36,517 nt of DNA, taken from NCBI GenBank assembly GCA_038237515.1, contig JBBRYP010000048.1:1-36517 (forward strand), written 5' to 3'. Below, in pieces: positions 1-9,000 of the stretch; within the stretch, counting starts at the first letter, position 1, and each line of letters starts with the position of its first letter. The translations under genes were made by a program, and so were the position numbers. This DNA comes from JBBQDZ01 sp038237515 (GTDB taxonomy: Bacteria; Actinomycetota; Thermoleophilia; Gaiellales; Gaiellaceae). Below the pieces are notes generated by a model, which made no database searches, was not told where the DNA came from, and saw only the letters and a list, made by a program, of their open reading frames with translations.

Positions 1-261
1 ACGAGCCGGTAGGCGAGTGCATGTGCCCGGAGGGGGCGAAGGGGGGAACTCCGTTCCCCCCTTGGAGCGGAGGCGAAGCCGCAGCGATAACTCCTCGAAG
101 GGTGTAGGCAGCCGGGGGGTCTCGGGGGGCGAGAGCCCCCCGGAAGAGCGCAGCGATTCACTCGCCCCTCGCAGCGCCCGCCCCTCGCCGCGCCCCCGGT
201 CGGACTCGTTGCGCTCCGCAAAGCCGCCCACCCCCCCGCCGAGAGGCAACCGACCCCGCCG
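1..261. repeat. G-rich hairpin repeat region downstream of the rhomboid gene
   Basis: No credible gene is visible. A perfect inverted repeat, GGGGGGAAC then TCC then GTTCCCCCC, lies at 41-61. A second hairpin at 112-143 pairs CCGGGGGG-TCTC with GAGA-GCCCCCCGG. Degenerate GAGCGCAGCGA-like words recur to about 220. Read on the rhomboid strand, the first hairpin is followed by a C-rich tract, the same layout as the hairpin after rseP at 31078. It may act as a terminator or a dispersed intergenic repeat; open frames across it are low-complexity Arg/Ser/Pro readings. Confidence 0.55.
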
Positions 262-1107
262 TCAGTACGGCAGCGAGTTGACCTTCCAGTACGCGAGCAC
301 GATCGACAGTACCCCCACCCCCACGAGGCCGGCGATGCCGATCAGGCCGAGGCGGCCGTAGGCGGCATGGCCGCGCCCGAAGCGGGCCAGCGCGAGCGTG
401 CCGAGGATGCCGCCGATCAGGCCGCCGATGTGGCCGCCGACGGCGATGTTCCCGCGGAAGCCGAAGGTGAATGCGAGGTTGACCGCGATCAGCGTCAGGT
501 AGTTGCCTGCGAGGGATCCGGTCGCCCGCCACTCCAGGATCAGCCCGGCGCCCAGGATCCCGAAGATCGCGCCGGACGCGCCAACTGTGACCGCGAGGGG
601 CCGGTCGATCAATGCGCCGGCGGAGCCGGCGAGGCCCGAGGCGAGGTAGAGCAGCAGGAATCGCCCTCGACCGAGGGCGACCTCGACCGGAGAGCCGAGC
701 CACCAGAGAGCGAGCATGTTCATCCCGAGATGGAGCGGGCCGTAGTGGAGGAACGCCGCGGCGATCAGCCGCCACCAGTCGCCGTGCTCCACCGAAGGCC
801 CGTAGAGCGCGCCGTGGGTGAAGATCCAGCCGCGGTCAGCGTTGACCGAAGCCCCCATCGCGAGCTGCGCGAAGTAGATCGCGACGTTCAGTCCCACGAG
901 CGCCTTCGTGACGTAGGCGCCGCTCGACTCGAAGCTCAGCCGGCGGGCGCTGCGCGTCACGCGCGCAGGCCTGCTGGCCTTGCCCGAGTGCTCCGGACAG
1001 CGGATGCCCACCGGTGCCACGGTCATGCAGTCGACGCAGATCGGCCGGCCGCAATCCGAGCAGGAGAGGCCCGTCTCACGGTCGGGGTGGCGGTAGCAGG
1101 TGGCCAT
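262..1107 (-). CDS. Rhomboid family intramembrane serine protease with N-terminal B-box-like zinc finger
   Basis: A 281-residue membrane protein. Residues 1-40 carry zinc ligands C4, H7, C16, C19, C24, C27, C37 and H40, a B-box-like arrangement found on some actinobacterial rhomboids. From about residue 65 there are six or seven hydrophobic segments. The rhomboid signatures are present: GMNMLALWWLG (oxyanion Asn helix), GASGAIFG with nucleophile S178, and GGHIGG with catalytic H226. It should cleave transmembrane substrates within the cytoplasmic membrane; substrates cannot be inferred. The ATG at 1107 keeps the whole zinc finger and sits 23 bp from the divergent comB start. Hairpin repeats follow the stop codon. 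Confidence 0.93.
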   Translation of the reverse strand: MATCYRHPDRETGLSCSDCGRPICVDCMTVAPVGIRCPEHSGKASRPARVTRSARRLSFESSGAYVTKALVGLNVAIYFAQLAMGASVNADRGWIFTHGALYGPSVEHGDWWRLIAAAFLHYGPLHLGMNMLALWWLGSPVEVALGRGRFLLLYLASGLAGSAGALIDRPLAVTVGASGAIFGILGAGLILEWRATGSLAGNYLTLIAVNLAFTFGFRGNIAVGGHIGGLIGGILGTLALARFGRGHAAYGRLGLIGIAGLVGVGVLSIVLAYWKVNSLPY

Positions 1108-1130
1108 GCCCGGCGAAGTAGCGTACCGAC
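1108..1130. promoter_or_regulatory. Very short divergent promoter between rhomboid and comB
   Basis: Only 23 bp separate the two start codons. The plus strand has TAGCGT at 1119-1124, six nt before the comB GTG. The minus strand reads TACGCT over 1125-1120. The two candidate -10 boxes overlap on the palindromic core TAGCGTA/TACGCTA. There is no room for a leader with a Shine-Dalgarno site for comB, so leaderless transcription is likely there. No clear -35 is seen. Confidence 0.4.
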
Positions 1131-1814
1131 GTGGTCGTGCACGTCGCGTTCACGCCCGACGAGGCCGCTTCGGCGCCCCTCGGCGTCGTCGTCGACGTGC
1201 TACGGGCGACCTCCACGATCGCGCAGGCGCTCTCCGCGGGCTACCGGAGAGTCCTCTGCTGCGCCGAGCTCGAGCAGGCGCGGGCTCTGCGGGCGGCGAT
1301 CCCCGACTCTCTCGTCGGCGGCGAGCGCGGTGCGGTGCGGGTCGAGAACTTCGACGTCGGTGCCTCGCCGCGCGAGTTCCTGGAGGCCCGGGCCGAGACG
1401 CTGATCCTGTCGACGACGAACGGGACGAGGGCGATCCTCACGGCTGCGGAGCGCTGTGGCGAGATCTACCTCGGCAGCCTCCTGAACCTAACGGCAGTCG
1501 CGCGTGCGGCGCGGGAGCGTGGGGAGGACGCAGTGATCGTCTGCGCCGGCTTCAAGGGCTTCTTCGCCCTCGACGACGCGTACTGCGCCGGGAGGATCGT
1601 CGGTCTCCTCGAGGGCGAGCGCACCGACGCCGCCGTGGCTGCCGAGCGCCTGGCGGCCTCGTTTCCCGATGCCGCGGCAGGCCTGAATGCCCGCACCTAC
1701 GGCCCTCCGGGGCTCAAGGAGGACATCGCGTGGTGCGCCCGCGAGGACGTCCTGGAGGTCGTTCCCCGCGTGGCCGGCGTCGCCGACGGCGCCGCGGAGA
1801 TCGTCGCCGCCTGA
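1131..1814 (+). CDS. comB: ComB-like 2-phosphosulfolactate phosphatase
   Basis: A 227-residue ComB-family protein; the family hydrolyses (R)-2-phospho-3-sulfolactate to sulfolactate using Mg2+. Family signatures are visible: VDVLRATST (residues 21-29), GGERG (63-67), a VGASPREF stretch near 76-83 and TTNGT (95-99). The length is normal. The GTG at 1131 is favoured because a -10-like TAGCGT ends six bases upstream; GTG at 1137 is possible. No comA or comC homologue lies nearby, so the pathway (coenzyme M in archaea, sulfolactate metabolism in bacteria) cannot be assigned here. thiO follows after 49 bp. Confidence 0.88.
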   Translation: MVVHVAFTPDEAASAPLGVVVDVLRATSTIAQALSAGYRRVLCCAELEQARALRAAIPDSLVGGERGAVRVENFDVGASPREFLEARAETLILSTTNGTRAILTAAERCGEIYLGSLLNLTAVARAARERGEDAVIVCAGFKGFFALDDAYCAGRIVGLLEGERTDAAVAAERLAASFPDAAAGLNARTYGPPGLKEDIAWCAREDVLEVVPRVAGVADGAAEIVAA

Positions 1815-1863
1815 TGCTGCGGGCGTCGCTGGCCGTGCGCCGCCTCCGCGTGCTCCGCACGTC

Positions 1864-2982
1864 GTGAGCGGCCACGACGCGATCGTCGTCGGCGCCGGTG
1901 CGATCGGCCTGGCCGTCGCCTGGCGCGCCGCGCAGCGGGGCCTCTCGGTTTGCGTCGTCGAGCGCGACAGCCCGGGAGCCGGCGCATCGCCCCTCGCGGC
2001 AGGCCTCCTCATCCCGGTCAGCGAGCACGAGCCACGCGAGGTGCAGGACCTGAAGCTGGCCTCCGCGCGCATGTTCCCGCGTTTCGCGGCGGAGCTCGAG
2101 GAGGCCGCCGGCGAGGCCGTGGGCTATCGAGAGCTCGGGATGCTCTACGCGGCGCTCGACGAGGCCGGGGAACGGGAGCTGCGGGAGCTCCACGGCCTCC
2201 AGGGCTCGTTCGCGCTCGAGTCGCAGTGGCTCGACGCGCACCGGTGCCGCGAGCTCGAGCCCTGTCTCGCCGGCGAGTGCGCGGGCGGCGTGCTCGCGGC
2301 GGAGGATGCCCAGGTTGACCCGCCCGCGCTCCTCCGGGCGCTCGAGGTGGCCGCCGCGCGTGCAGGAGTGGAGATCGTTGCCGGGGCCGAGGTCGTGGGA
2401 GCCGTCTGGGAGGGGGCGCGGCTGCGCGGCGTCGAGACGCGCGACGGCCGCCGCTTTCTCGGCGACGCGGTCGTCCTTGCCGCCGGCTGCTGGTCCGGTG
2501 CCGCAAGCTGGCTTCCGCGGGAGGTTCGTCCGCCGGTGCGCCCGGTGAAAGGCCAGATTCTCGAGCTCCGCACGTCCGGCGATCCGCTCTTTTCCCGGCC
2601 GCTGCATCCCGGCTTCGCCTACCTCGTCTCGCACGGCGCCGGGCGCGTGATCCTTGGCGCGACGGTGGAGGAGGCGGGGTTCGATACAGCGGTGACAGCA
2701 GACGGTGCCGCGGCCCTGCTCACCGAGATCGGCCGCGGCGTGCCCGCGATCCACCGGGTCGAGCTCGTGGCGGCACGCGCCGGCCTGCGCCCCGGAACGC
2801 CGGACGGAGCGCCCGTCGTGGGTCCGACCAAGCTCGAGGGCCTTCTCGTCGCGAGCGGCCACTTCCGGAGCGGGATCCTGCTGACGCCGCTGACGGCCGA
2901 TGCGGTCTCGGCCTTGCTTGCCGGGGAGGAGGCGCCGGTGCCGCTGGAGGCGTTCTCTCCGCGTCGCTTCGCGGAGGGGTAG
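1864..2982 (+). CDS. thiO: Glycine oxidase ThiO-like FAD-dependent amine oxidase
   Basis: A 372-residue DAO-family flavoprotein. The N-terminus has a dinucleotide-binding fold with GAGAIG (residues 10-15) and an acidic strand end, CVVERD. The C-terminus has the ThiO-type stretch RAGLRPGTPDGAPVVGP followed by a GHFRSGILLTP region that contacts FAD. In the family, ThiO oxidises glycine to iminoglycine (dehydroglycine) for the thiazole of thiamine. No thiG, thiS or thiE is present, so another D-amino-acid or sarcosine oxidase role is possible. GTG at 1864 is chosen because it starts immediately before the Rossmann strand; the frame is open further upstream but overlaps comB without homology. Confidence 0.85.
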   Translation: MSGHDAIVVGAGAIGLAVAWRAAQRGLSVCVVERDSPGAGASPLAAGLLIPVSEHEPREVQDLKLASARMFPRFAAELEEAAGEAVGYRELGMLYAALDEAGERELRELHGLQGSFALESQWLDAHRCRELEPCLAGECAGGVLAAEDAQVDPPALLRALEVAAARAGVEIVAGAEVVGAVWEGARLRGVETRDGRRFLGDAVVLAAGCWSGAASWLPREVRPPVRPVKGQILELRTSGDPLFSRPLHPGFAYLVSHGAGRVILGATVEEAGFDTAVTADGAAALLTEIGRGVPAIHRVELVAARAGLRPGTPDGAPVVGPTKLEGLLVASGHFRSGILLTPLTADAVSALLAGEEAPVPLEAFSPRRFAEG

Positions 2983-2991
2983 CCACAAGAC

Positions 2992-3029
2992 TTGACAAGG
3001 GAACGTATGTTCGTATAGAACACACGTTC
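2992..3029 (+). promoter_or_regulatory. imuB promoter with two tandem LexA (SOS) boxes
   Basis: A sigma-70-type promoter is visible: TTGACA at 2992-2997, a 16-bp spacer and TATAGA at 3014-3019. Two perfect GAAC-N4-GTTC sites overlie it: GAACGTATGTTC at 3001-3012 and GAACACACGTTC at 3018-3029. This is the LexA consensus of Gram-positive bacteria and mycobacteria. Start-to-start spacing is 17 bp. Together they cover the spacer, the -10 and the start point, so LexA would block polymerase directly. The imuB GTG begins only three bases after the second box. Confidence 0.85.
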
Positions 3030-3032
3030 CCT

Positions 3033-4214
3033 GTGATCGCCTGCATCGTCATTCCAGGATTCGCACTCCGGGCGGCGCTCCGGGCTCGCCCGAGGCTCGC
3101 GCTCGCTCCGGCGGCGCTCGCCCCGCTCCCGGGAAGCGAGGTTCGGATCGGCCCGGTTACCGCGACGGCGGAGGCTGCCGGGGTGAAGCCGGGGATGCGC
3201 CTCGGCGAGGCGCTCGCGATGTGCCCGTCGCTCTCGCTCGTCGAGCAGGACCCGGCGGGCGCCAACGAGGAGTGGGAGGCGATGCTCCGCCGGCTCGAGG
3301 GCGAGGGCTTCGGGATCGAGCCGGTCGAGCCGGGGTGCCTGTACTTCGAGACGCGCAGCGTCGAGCGTCTCTACGGCGGTGTCGAGCCTGCGCTCCGGCG
3401 AGCGCTCGCCGCGGTCGGCTCTGCCTGGGATCCCCGCGCGGGCGTGGCGCAGCGCCGGTTTGCCGCCCTCGCGGCGGCGAACATCGCGCGGCCCGGGCAG
3501 GTTCTCGTCGTCTCGAACGAGCGAACGCCGGACTTCCTCGCGCCGCTGCCGCTGACGCTGCTCCCGCTCGAGCAGCGGCGGCACGAGGAGCTCCGCGAGC
3601 TCGGCGTGACGACGATGGGACAGCTTGCCGGGCTGCCGGGTGCCGCCGTGGCCGACCGACTGGGGCCGGACGGCCGGCGGGCCTGGCGCCTGGCGAGAGG
3701 CGGTGACGACCGGCGTGTCGACGCGCGGCGCCCGGCCGCCGAGGTAGCGGAGGCCTTGGAGTTCCCGGAGGCGATCGGAAACGAGCTGACGATCCGCCGT
3801 GCGCTCTCCGCTCTCGTCGAGCAGGTGCTCGCACGGCCCGAGCGAGGTCGACGCGTGGTGCGAAAGCTGACGATCGCAGCGCGGCTCGTCGGCGGCGGCT
3901 CGTGGCGCAGGACGGTGACCCTCCGCGACGCCACCGCCGAGGCGCCGCGCCTGCGCGCAGCCGTCGGGCCGAAACTCGCGGAGCTCCCCGCGCCGATCAC
4001 GCGGCTGAAGCTCGAGCTGTCCGAGCTCGGCGAGGCGACCGGCCATCAGCTCGAGCTCGTCCGCCCGGCGGGAGACGAGCTGCACGCCCGCCTGAAGGAG
4101 GGGCTCCGGCAGGCCCGCGCGAGCGTCGGCTCGGGTGCGGTCTGCACCGTCGTCGAGGTCGCTCCCTGGTCACGAGTTCCGGAGCACAGGGCCCTCCTCG
4201 TCCCGCGCGACTAG
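3033..4214 (+). CDS. imuB: ImuB-like Y-family DNA polymerase homologue, probably catalytically inactive
   Basis: A 393-residue Y-family homologue. The acidic residues needed for catalysis are absent: the N-terminal motif, normally DMDAFFASVE, reads IPGFALRAALRA, and the SIDE motif position reads YFETRSVERLYGG. Helix-hairpin-helix and little-finger regions are recognisable (LRELGVTTMGQLAGLPG near 190-207). The C-terminus ends with a VAPWSRVPEHRALLVP segment typical of the actinobacterial group. ImuB is a non-catalytic hub that links DnaE2 to the sliding clamp in mutagenic repair. The SOS boxes upstream and dnaE2 1.8 kb downstream support this role. No ImuA/ImuA' (RecA-like) partner is in the window. 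GTG at 3033 directly follows the operator. Confidence 0.85.
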   Translation: MIACIVIPGFALRAALRARPRLALAPAALAPLPGSEVRIGPVTATAEAAGVKPGMRLGEALAMCPSLSLVEQDPAGANEEWEAMLRRLEGEGFGIEPVEPGCLYFETRSVERLYGGVEPALRRALAAVGSAWDPRAGVAQRRFAALAAANIARPGQVLVVSNERTPDFLAPLPLTLLPLEQRRHEELRELGVTTMGQLAGLPGAAVADRLGPDGRRAWRLARGGDDRRVDARRPAAEVAEALEFPEAIGNELTIRRALSALVEQVLARPERGRRVVRKLTIAARLVGGGSWRRTVTLRDATAEAPRLRAAVGPKLAELPAPITRLKLELSELGEATGHQLELVRPAGDELHARLKEGLRQARASVGSGAVCTVVEVAPWSRVPEHRALLVPRD

Positions 4215-4228
4215 GGGGCCTAGCTCCG

Positions 4229-4531
4229 ATGGCGATGCTGGGGGCGGGCGCCGGCGGAGGCGGCTCGGGGGGGAGCCCTGAGCTCGCGCGGACGACCGCG
4301 CGGCTGAACGAGCCGCGCCGGGCGCTCGTCGAGGCGGAGTTCGACGGGACGCCCCGGCAGGTGAACCGCCGCCTGGTGGCGATCGTCCGGGAGGAGTGGC
4401 GTGTCGTCGACCGGTGGTGGACGGAGGAGCCGATCGACCGCCGGTACTTCGAGGTCGTCCTCGAGAGCGGCGAGAACGCCGTCGTCTACCGCGACGAGGA
4501 GCGCGGCGGTTGGTTCACACAGAAGGCCTAA
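4229..4531 (+). CDS. Small ImuB-associated protein (DUF6504-like)
   Basis: A 100-residue protein starting 14 bp after imuB, almost certainly cotranscribed from the SOS promoter. Residues 1-20 are Gly-rich and low complexity. The remainder is Arg/Glu/Trp-rich, with RREEW- and RWWTEEPIDRRYF-type strands, ending YRDEERGGWFTQKA. This resembles the small protein found after ImuB or Y-polymerase genes in actinobacteria (I recall it as DUF6504; the assignment is from memory). Function is unknown; a role with the mutasome is inferred from position. ATG at 4229 or 4235 are both possible. Confidence 0.75.
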   Translation: MAMLGAGAGGGGSGGSPELARTTARLNEPRRALVEAEFDGTPRQVNRRLVAIVREEWRVVDRWWTEEPIDRRYFEVVLESGENAVVYRDEERGGWFTQKA

Positions 4532-4547
4532 GCGCCGCTTGCGGCGC
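4532..4547. terminator. Short GC hairpin directly after the ImuB operon
   Basis: GCGCCGC-TT-GCGGCGC forms a perfect palindrome starting at the base after the TAA stop. It lacks a T-run, so it would be a weak or factor-dependent terminator. It lies in the 99-bp gap before the convergent TfoX-like gene; nothing else is recognised in that gap. Confidence 0.4.
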
Positions 4548-4630
4548 CCACCCTCAGGATGTGCGGGCTCCGCCCGTACGTCCGTCTGCGCCGCCGGCCG
4601 TGAGCGTATGTGTTTACCGCGGTGCCGGTG

Positions 4631-4948
4631 TCAGCCGCGACGGGTGAGTGCGACGTCCGCGAGCTCACGCCAGCGCGAGGCGTGCGCGACCGGAACCGCG
4701 ACCCACTCGCGCATCGGCCGCCCTTGCTCCGACGGATCGAAGAGCCTCGCGCCTTCGAGCGCGAGCGCCTCCTCGCGGGCGGATGCGTCCGGCAGCTTGA
4801 AGACCATCGAGTCCCGCCAGAAGCCGCCGACCATCTTGCCGTCGCGCTTGATCGCCGGCATGCCCATCATCTGGCCGAGCGAGACGTCCGCGTTCCGTCC
4901 GATGAGGTCGTCGCAGATCTCGTCGTAGCGCTCGCGGGCGTCCATCAC
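4631..4948 (-). CDS. TfoX/Sxy N-terminal domain-like protein
   Basis: A 105-residue protein of the TfoX N-terminal type: MMGMPAIKRDGKMVGGFW and MVFKLP match the family's GGMPAxKxxGKxFxxxW and LxLKLP pattern, ending with a Trp-Val motif and a C-terminal helix. Stand-alone copies are common in soil bacteria and their function is unknown; a competence role should not be assumed. It begins GTG-ATG immediately after the bicupin stop codon (0 bp gap), so the two are cotranscribed and probably translationally coupled. The ATG at 4945 is an equally good start. Confidence 0.72.
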   Translation of the reverse strand: MMDARERYDEICDDLIGRNADVSLGQMMGMPAIKRDGKMVGGFWRDSMVFKLPDASAREEALALEGARLFDPSEQGRPMREWVAVPVAHASRWRELADVALTRRG

Positions 4949-5833
4949 CTACGCAGCGTGCTCGAAGTCGTAGCGCGACGCGATCTCGGCCATGACAGCG
5001 GGATCGGGCGGTGCGCCGGGCGCTGTCGCGCGCGCGAGCTCCTTCAGGTATTGCTCGAAGCCGCCGGGCGTCATGAGGTTGAGCGCGCGCACCGGCGCAG
5101 CGCTCGCGTTGCGGAACGTGTGCGCCACGCCCGGCGGGACGACGGCGTAGGAGCCGGCTGCGGCTTCGGCCTCGAGGTCTCCGAGCCGGAGCGAGAGCGT
5201 TCCCTCGAGGACGTAGAAGCTGTCGAGAAGCGTCCGGTGCCGGTGGAGAACCGGGCCCGGGAAGCCCGGCTCGAGCGTGATCTCGGTGAGCGAGAACGTC
5301 CCATCGCCGTCGTCGCCCTCGGCCTTGAAGAGGACGCTGCTCGCGCCCATCGAGATCGAGTCGCCCTCACCGGGGCCGCGGACGATCGCGTCCGAGAGCG
5401 GTCGGCCGCCGTCGGCAGGCGGGTCGAACTGGTCGAACTCCGCCGCGTCTTCGTCGCGGCCCTCGCGGCGCGCGCGCAACATCCGGCCGAAGCCCATGCT
5501 CGGCGCGTGGACGTTGAGAAAGAGGGTCGTCGCCTCGCCCGCGTTCCGGAATGTGTGGACGACTCCGGGGGGCGCTGCCACGAAGGCCCCGGCTCTCCCG
5601 GCGACGGTCTCCGCTGCTCCCCGACCGAGTCCGAACTCGAGCTCACCGTCGAGGACGTAGAACGCGTCCGTGTGCCGGCGGTGTATGTGCGGGTCCGGAC
5701 CGCGCTCACCCGGCTCGTACCGGAACCACGTCACCGTCAGCTCCTCCCGGTCGACGAGGATCCGGAGCGTTCGGGCAGGCTCGGCGACAACGGTCTCGCC
5801 CTTGCCGGCTCGCAGGAGTTCCGCCTCGGCCAC
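4949..5833 (-). CDS. Bicupin protein with two cupin_2 domains
   Basis: A 294-residue protein made of two similar cupin domains. The first (about 40-115) has HIHRRHTDAFYVLDGELEF and a second motif PPGVVHTFRNAG. The second (about 185-260) has HRHRTLLDSFYVLEGTLSL and PPGVAHTFRNAS. Both keep the His residues that bind metal, so both sites may be occupied. Small-molecule dioxygenases, isomerases and sensor proteins share this fold, and the substrate cannot be deduced. It sits in a minus-strand operon with the TfoX-like gene, perhaps headed by the small frame at 5846-5995. GTG at 5833 is the start. Confidence 0.85.
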   Translation of the reverse strand: MAEAELLRAGKGETVVAEPARTLRILVDREELTVTWFRYEPGERGPDPHIHRRHTDAFYVLDGELEFGLGRGAAETVAGRAGAFVAAPPGVVHTFRNAGEATTLFLNVHAPSMGFGRMLRARREGRDEDAAEFDQFDPPADGGRPLSDAIVRGPGEGDSISMGASSVLFKAEGDDGDGTFSLTEITLEPGFPGPVLHRHRTLLDSFYVLEGTLSLRLGDLEAEAAAGSYAVVPPGVAHTFRNASAAPVRALNLMTPGGFEQYLKELARATAPGAPPDPAVMAEIASRYDFEHAA

Positions 5834-5845
5834 GACCGGCTCGCC

Positions 5846-5995
5846 CTACGGGGCGTCTTGAATCTGAATCTGGCTGCGGATCTTGTCGTCGTCTCGCGGG
5901 GAAGCGTCGCAGTCGAATCCGTTCTCGCGGTAGTGGAGCTCCTCCACCGACCCTCCCCTCCTCGTCGACGCGGCGATCTTCTCATACGCAGGCAC
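5846..5995 (-). CDS. Possible 49-residue protein upstream of the bicupin gene
   Basis: A frame starting GTG at 5995 begins PAYEKIAASTRRGGSVEE and ends IRSQIQIQDAP. It has an acidic, soluble composition (HYRENGFDCDASPRDDDK in the middle) unlike the Arg/Ser-rich noise of other frames here. It ends 12 bp before the bicupin start and begins 5 bp from the divergent dnaE2 ATG. If real, it fills the otherwise empty dnaE2/bicupin gap. No family is recognised. Confidence 0.4.
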   Translation of the reverse strand: MPAYEKIAASTRRGGSVEELHYRENGFDCDASPRDDDKIRSQIQIQDAP

Positions 5996-6000
5996 GGGGG

Positions 6001-9000
6001 ATGACCGCTGGCCCGTACGTCGAGCTGCACGCCCACTCGGCCTACTCGTTCCTCGACGGCACCTCGCAGCCGGAGGAGCTCGCGGCGCGGGCCGCCGAAC
6101 TCGGCTACCCGGCGCTCGCTCTCACCGACCACGACGGCGTCTACGGATCGCTCGAGTTCGCACACGCGGCGAAGGCCTTCGGAGTCCGGGCGATCACCGG
6201 GGCCGAGGTCACGCTCACCGGCGGGTCCCACCTCACGCTTCTGGTCGAGACCCAGCGCGGGTACGCGAACCTCTGCCGCCTTCTCACCGCCGCGCACGCG
6301 GGGACGCGGCTGCCGGGCCGCGAGAATCGGGAGCCCTTGCCGCCGGGACTCGACCTCGCGCTCCTCCTGGAGCGAAACGAGGGGCTCGTCTGCCTCTCCG
6401 GCTGCGCCCGGCGGGGCCTCGCCGTTCGCGACCCGAACGCGGCGGCGGAGGTCGCTGCGGCATTCGGGCGCGATCGCTTCTTCGTCGAGCTCCAACGCCC
6501 GTACGAACGGGGCGACGCGAGGCGGAACGCCGCTCTCCGGGACCTCGCCGCGGCGCTCGGGGTCTCGACGGTTGCTACTGGCGATGCGCACGCCCACCAC
6601 GAGCGGCGCTCCCCGCTCCAGGACGTGCTCGTCGCGATCCGGGAGCGGACCTCCCTCGACGGGTGCGAGCGAGAGCGCCGGGGCAACCGCGAGTGTGTCC
6701 TGCTGGCGCCGGCGGAGGCGGCGGCGCGCTTTCCGGACGACGCGGCCGCGGTTGCGCGCACCGCCGAGGTCGCGGAGCGGCTCGAGTTCGACCTGACCCG
6801 GGAGTTCGGCTACCGCTACCCCGACTTCAGCGACGGGGCCGAGCCGGCAAGCGTCCAGCTCCGTCGCGTCTGCGACCGAGCCTTCGAGGAGCGCTACGGC
6901 TCGAGCGGCCACAAGCGCAGGGCGCGCGAACGGTTGGACGAGGAGCTCGCGCTGATCGACGAGCTCGGGTTCGCAGGCTTCTTCCTGCTGCACTGGGAGG
7001 TGCTCGAGCTCGCGGCGGAGATCGCAGTCGAGGTGAGGGGCGTCCACTCGCCGCGGGGCGTCCTCCCACCCGGCCGCGGCCGCGGAAGCTCGGTCGGCTC
7101 GATCGTCTGCTACCTCACCGGTCTCTCGCACGTCGATCCGGTCGAGGCGGGCCTCTCGCTCGGCCGCTTCCTGAACCGCGAGCTCGCGACCGTCCCGGAC
7201 ATCGACCTCGACTTCCCGCGCGACATCCGCGAGAAGCTGATCGTCGGCGTCACCGAGCGCTACGGCCGTGAGCACGCGGCGCTCGTCGCGAGCTTCGCCA
7301 CCTACCGGTCGCGCGGAGCGATCCGCGACGTCGGTAAGGCGCTGGGGCTACCGTTCGGGGAGCTCGAGCGCCTTGCCCGCCTCACCGAGGGTTGGAATGC
7401 GCGGCGGGTGGGGGAGGAGCTGGCGCTGCTCCCGGACGCCGAGCGCAAGCTCGTCTCGCCGCGCTGGCGGGCGTTCGCCGAGGTGTGCAACGAGATCGCA
7501 GGCCTGCCGCGCCACATCTCGCAGCATCCGGGCGGGATGGTGATCGCGAGCCGCCCACTCGTCGAGCTCGTGCCCGTCCAGCCGGCGGCCATGGCCGGGC
7601 GGCAGCTGTGCCAGTGGGACAAGGATTCCTGCGCGGACGCCGGCTTCCTCAAGATCGACCTCCTCGGCCTGGGGATGCTCTCGGCGGTGGAGGAGTGCGT
7701 CGAGACGATCGCGAAGCTGCGCGGAGCGCCGGTCGATCTCTCGCGCATCCCGCTCGACGACCGCGGGGTCTACGCCGAGATCCAGCAGGCCGACACGGTC
7801 GGCGTCTTCCAGATCGAGAGTCGTGCGCAGATGCAGATGCTCCTGCGGACGCGCCCCGAGAACCTCGACGACCTCACCGTCGAGGTCGCGCTCGTCCGGC
7901 CCGGCCCGATCCAGGGGAAGGCCGTTCACCCGTACATCGAGCACCGCCAGCGCCTCCGCGAGGACCCGGACTTCGTCCCGCCGGTCGACCACCCGCTGCT
8001 GGCCGAGCCGCTGCGCGAGACGCTCGGGGTGGTCGTCTTCCAGGAGCAGGTGCTCGACGTCGCGATGGCCCTTGCCGGGTTCACCGTTGGCGAGGCCGAG
8101 GGGCTGCGCCGGGCGATGAGCCGGAAGCGCAGTGAGGAGGCGATCGAGGCGTTCCGCGACCGCTTCGTCGACGGCGCGCGCGAGAACGGCGTCGACGGGG
8201 AGACCTCGAACCGCGTCTACGACAAGCTCGCGGGCTTCTCCGGGTTCGGCTTCCCCAAATCCCACGCGGCCGCGTTCGGCCTGCTGGCCTACCAGTCGGC
8301 CTGGCTTCGCCACCACTACCCGGCCGAGTTCCTGTGCGCGCTCCTGAACGCGCAGCCGATGGGGTTCTACCCGCCCGCGAGCCTCGTCCGGGACGGGCAG
8401 CGGCGGGGGGTCGAGGTGTTCCCGCCCGACGTCAACCTGGGCGCGGCGAAGTGCGCGGTCGAGCGCGGCGCGGTGCGCGTCGGCCTCGGCTACGTCCGCT
8501 CGCTCGGCGAGGCGGAAGCCGACGCTCTCGTCCTCGAGCGCGAGCGCGAAGGCCACTTCAGGGGCATGGGCGACCTCGCCCAGCGCGCGACGCTCGACCG
8601 GCAGGGGCTCGAGGCGCTCGTCGCCGCCGGCGCCTGCGACGCGTTCGGAAAGCGCCGGAACCTGCTCTGGCAGCTTGGGCTCGTCCCGCGCCCGCGAAGC
8701 ATCCCGGGCTCCGACGGAGAGGAGCGCCAGCTCGCGCTCGCGCTCGAGCCGACGACCGAGACGCCGGAGCTCCCGGAACAGACCGACTGGGAACGGATGC
8801 TCGCCGACTATCGCCAGACCAGCCTCTCCGTGGGTGTACACCCGCTCCTCCTCCTCCGGCCGCATCTGCCTGACGAGGTCGTGTCGAGCGAGGAGCTGTC
8901 GTCGCTCGACAGCGGCAAGCCGGTTGCGATCGCGGGCATGGCGGTCGCTCGCCAGCGTCCTGCGACGGCCCACGGCGTCGTCTTCATGCTGCTCGAGGAC

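Noticed and set aside
17..361. Plus-strand protein across the first 360 bp
   Set aside because: Low-complexity Ser/Arg/Pro translation of G-rich repeats that also overlaps the rhomboid C-terminus.
5912..5930. GAATCCGTTC upstream of dnaE2 as an SOS box
   Set aside because: It has only two bases between half-sites and GAAT instead of GAAC, so it does not fit GAAC-N4-GTTC.
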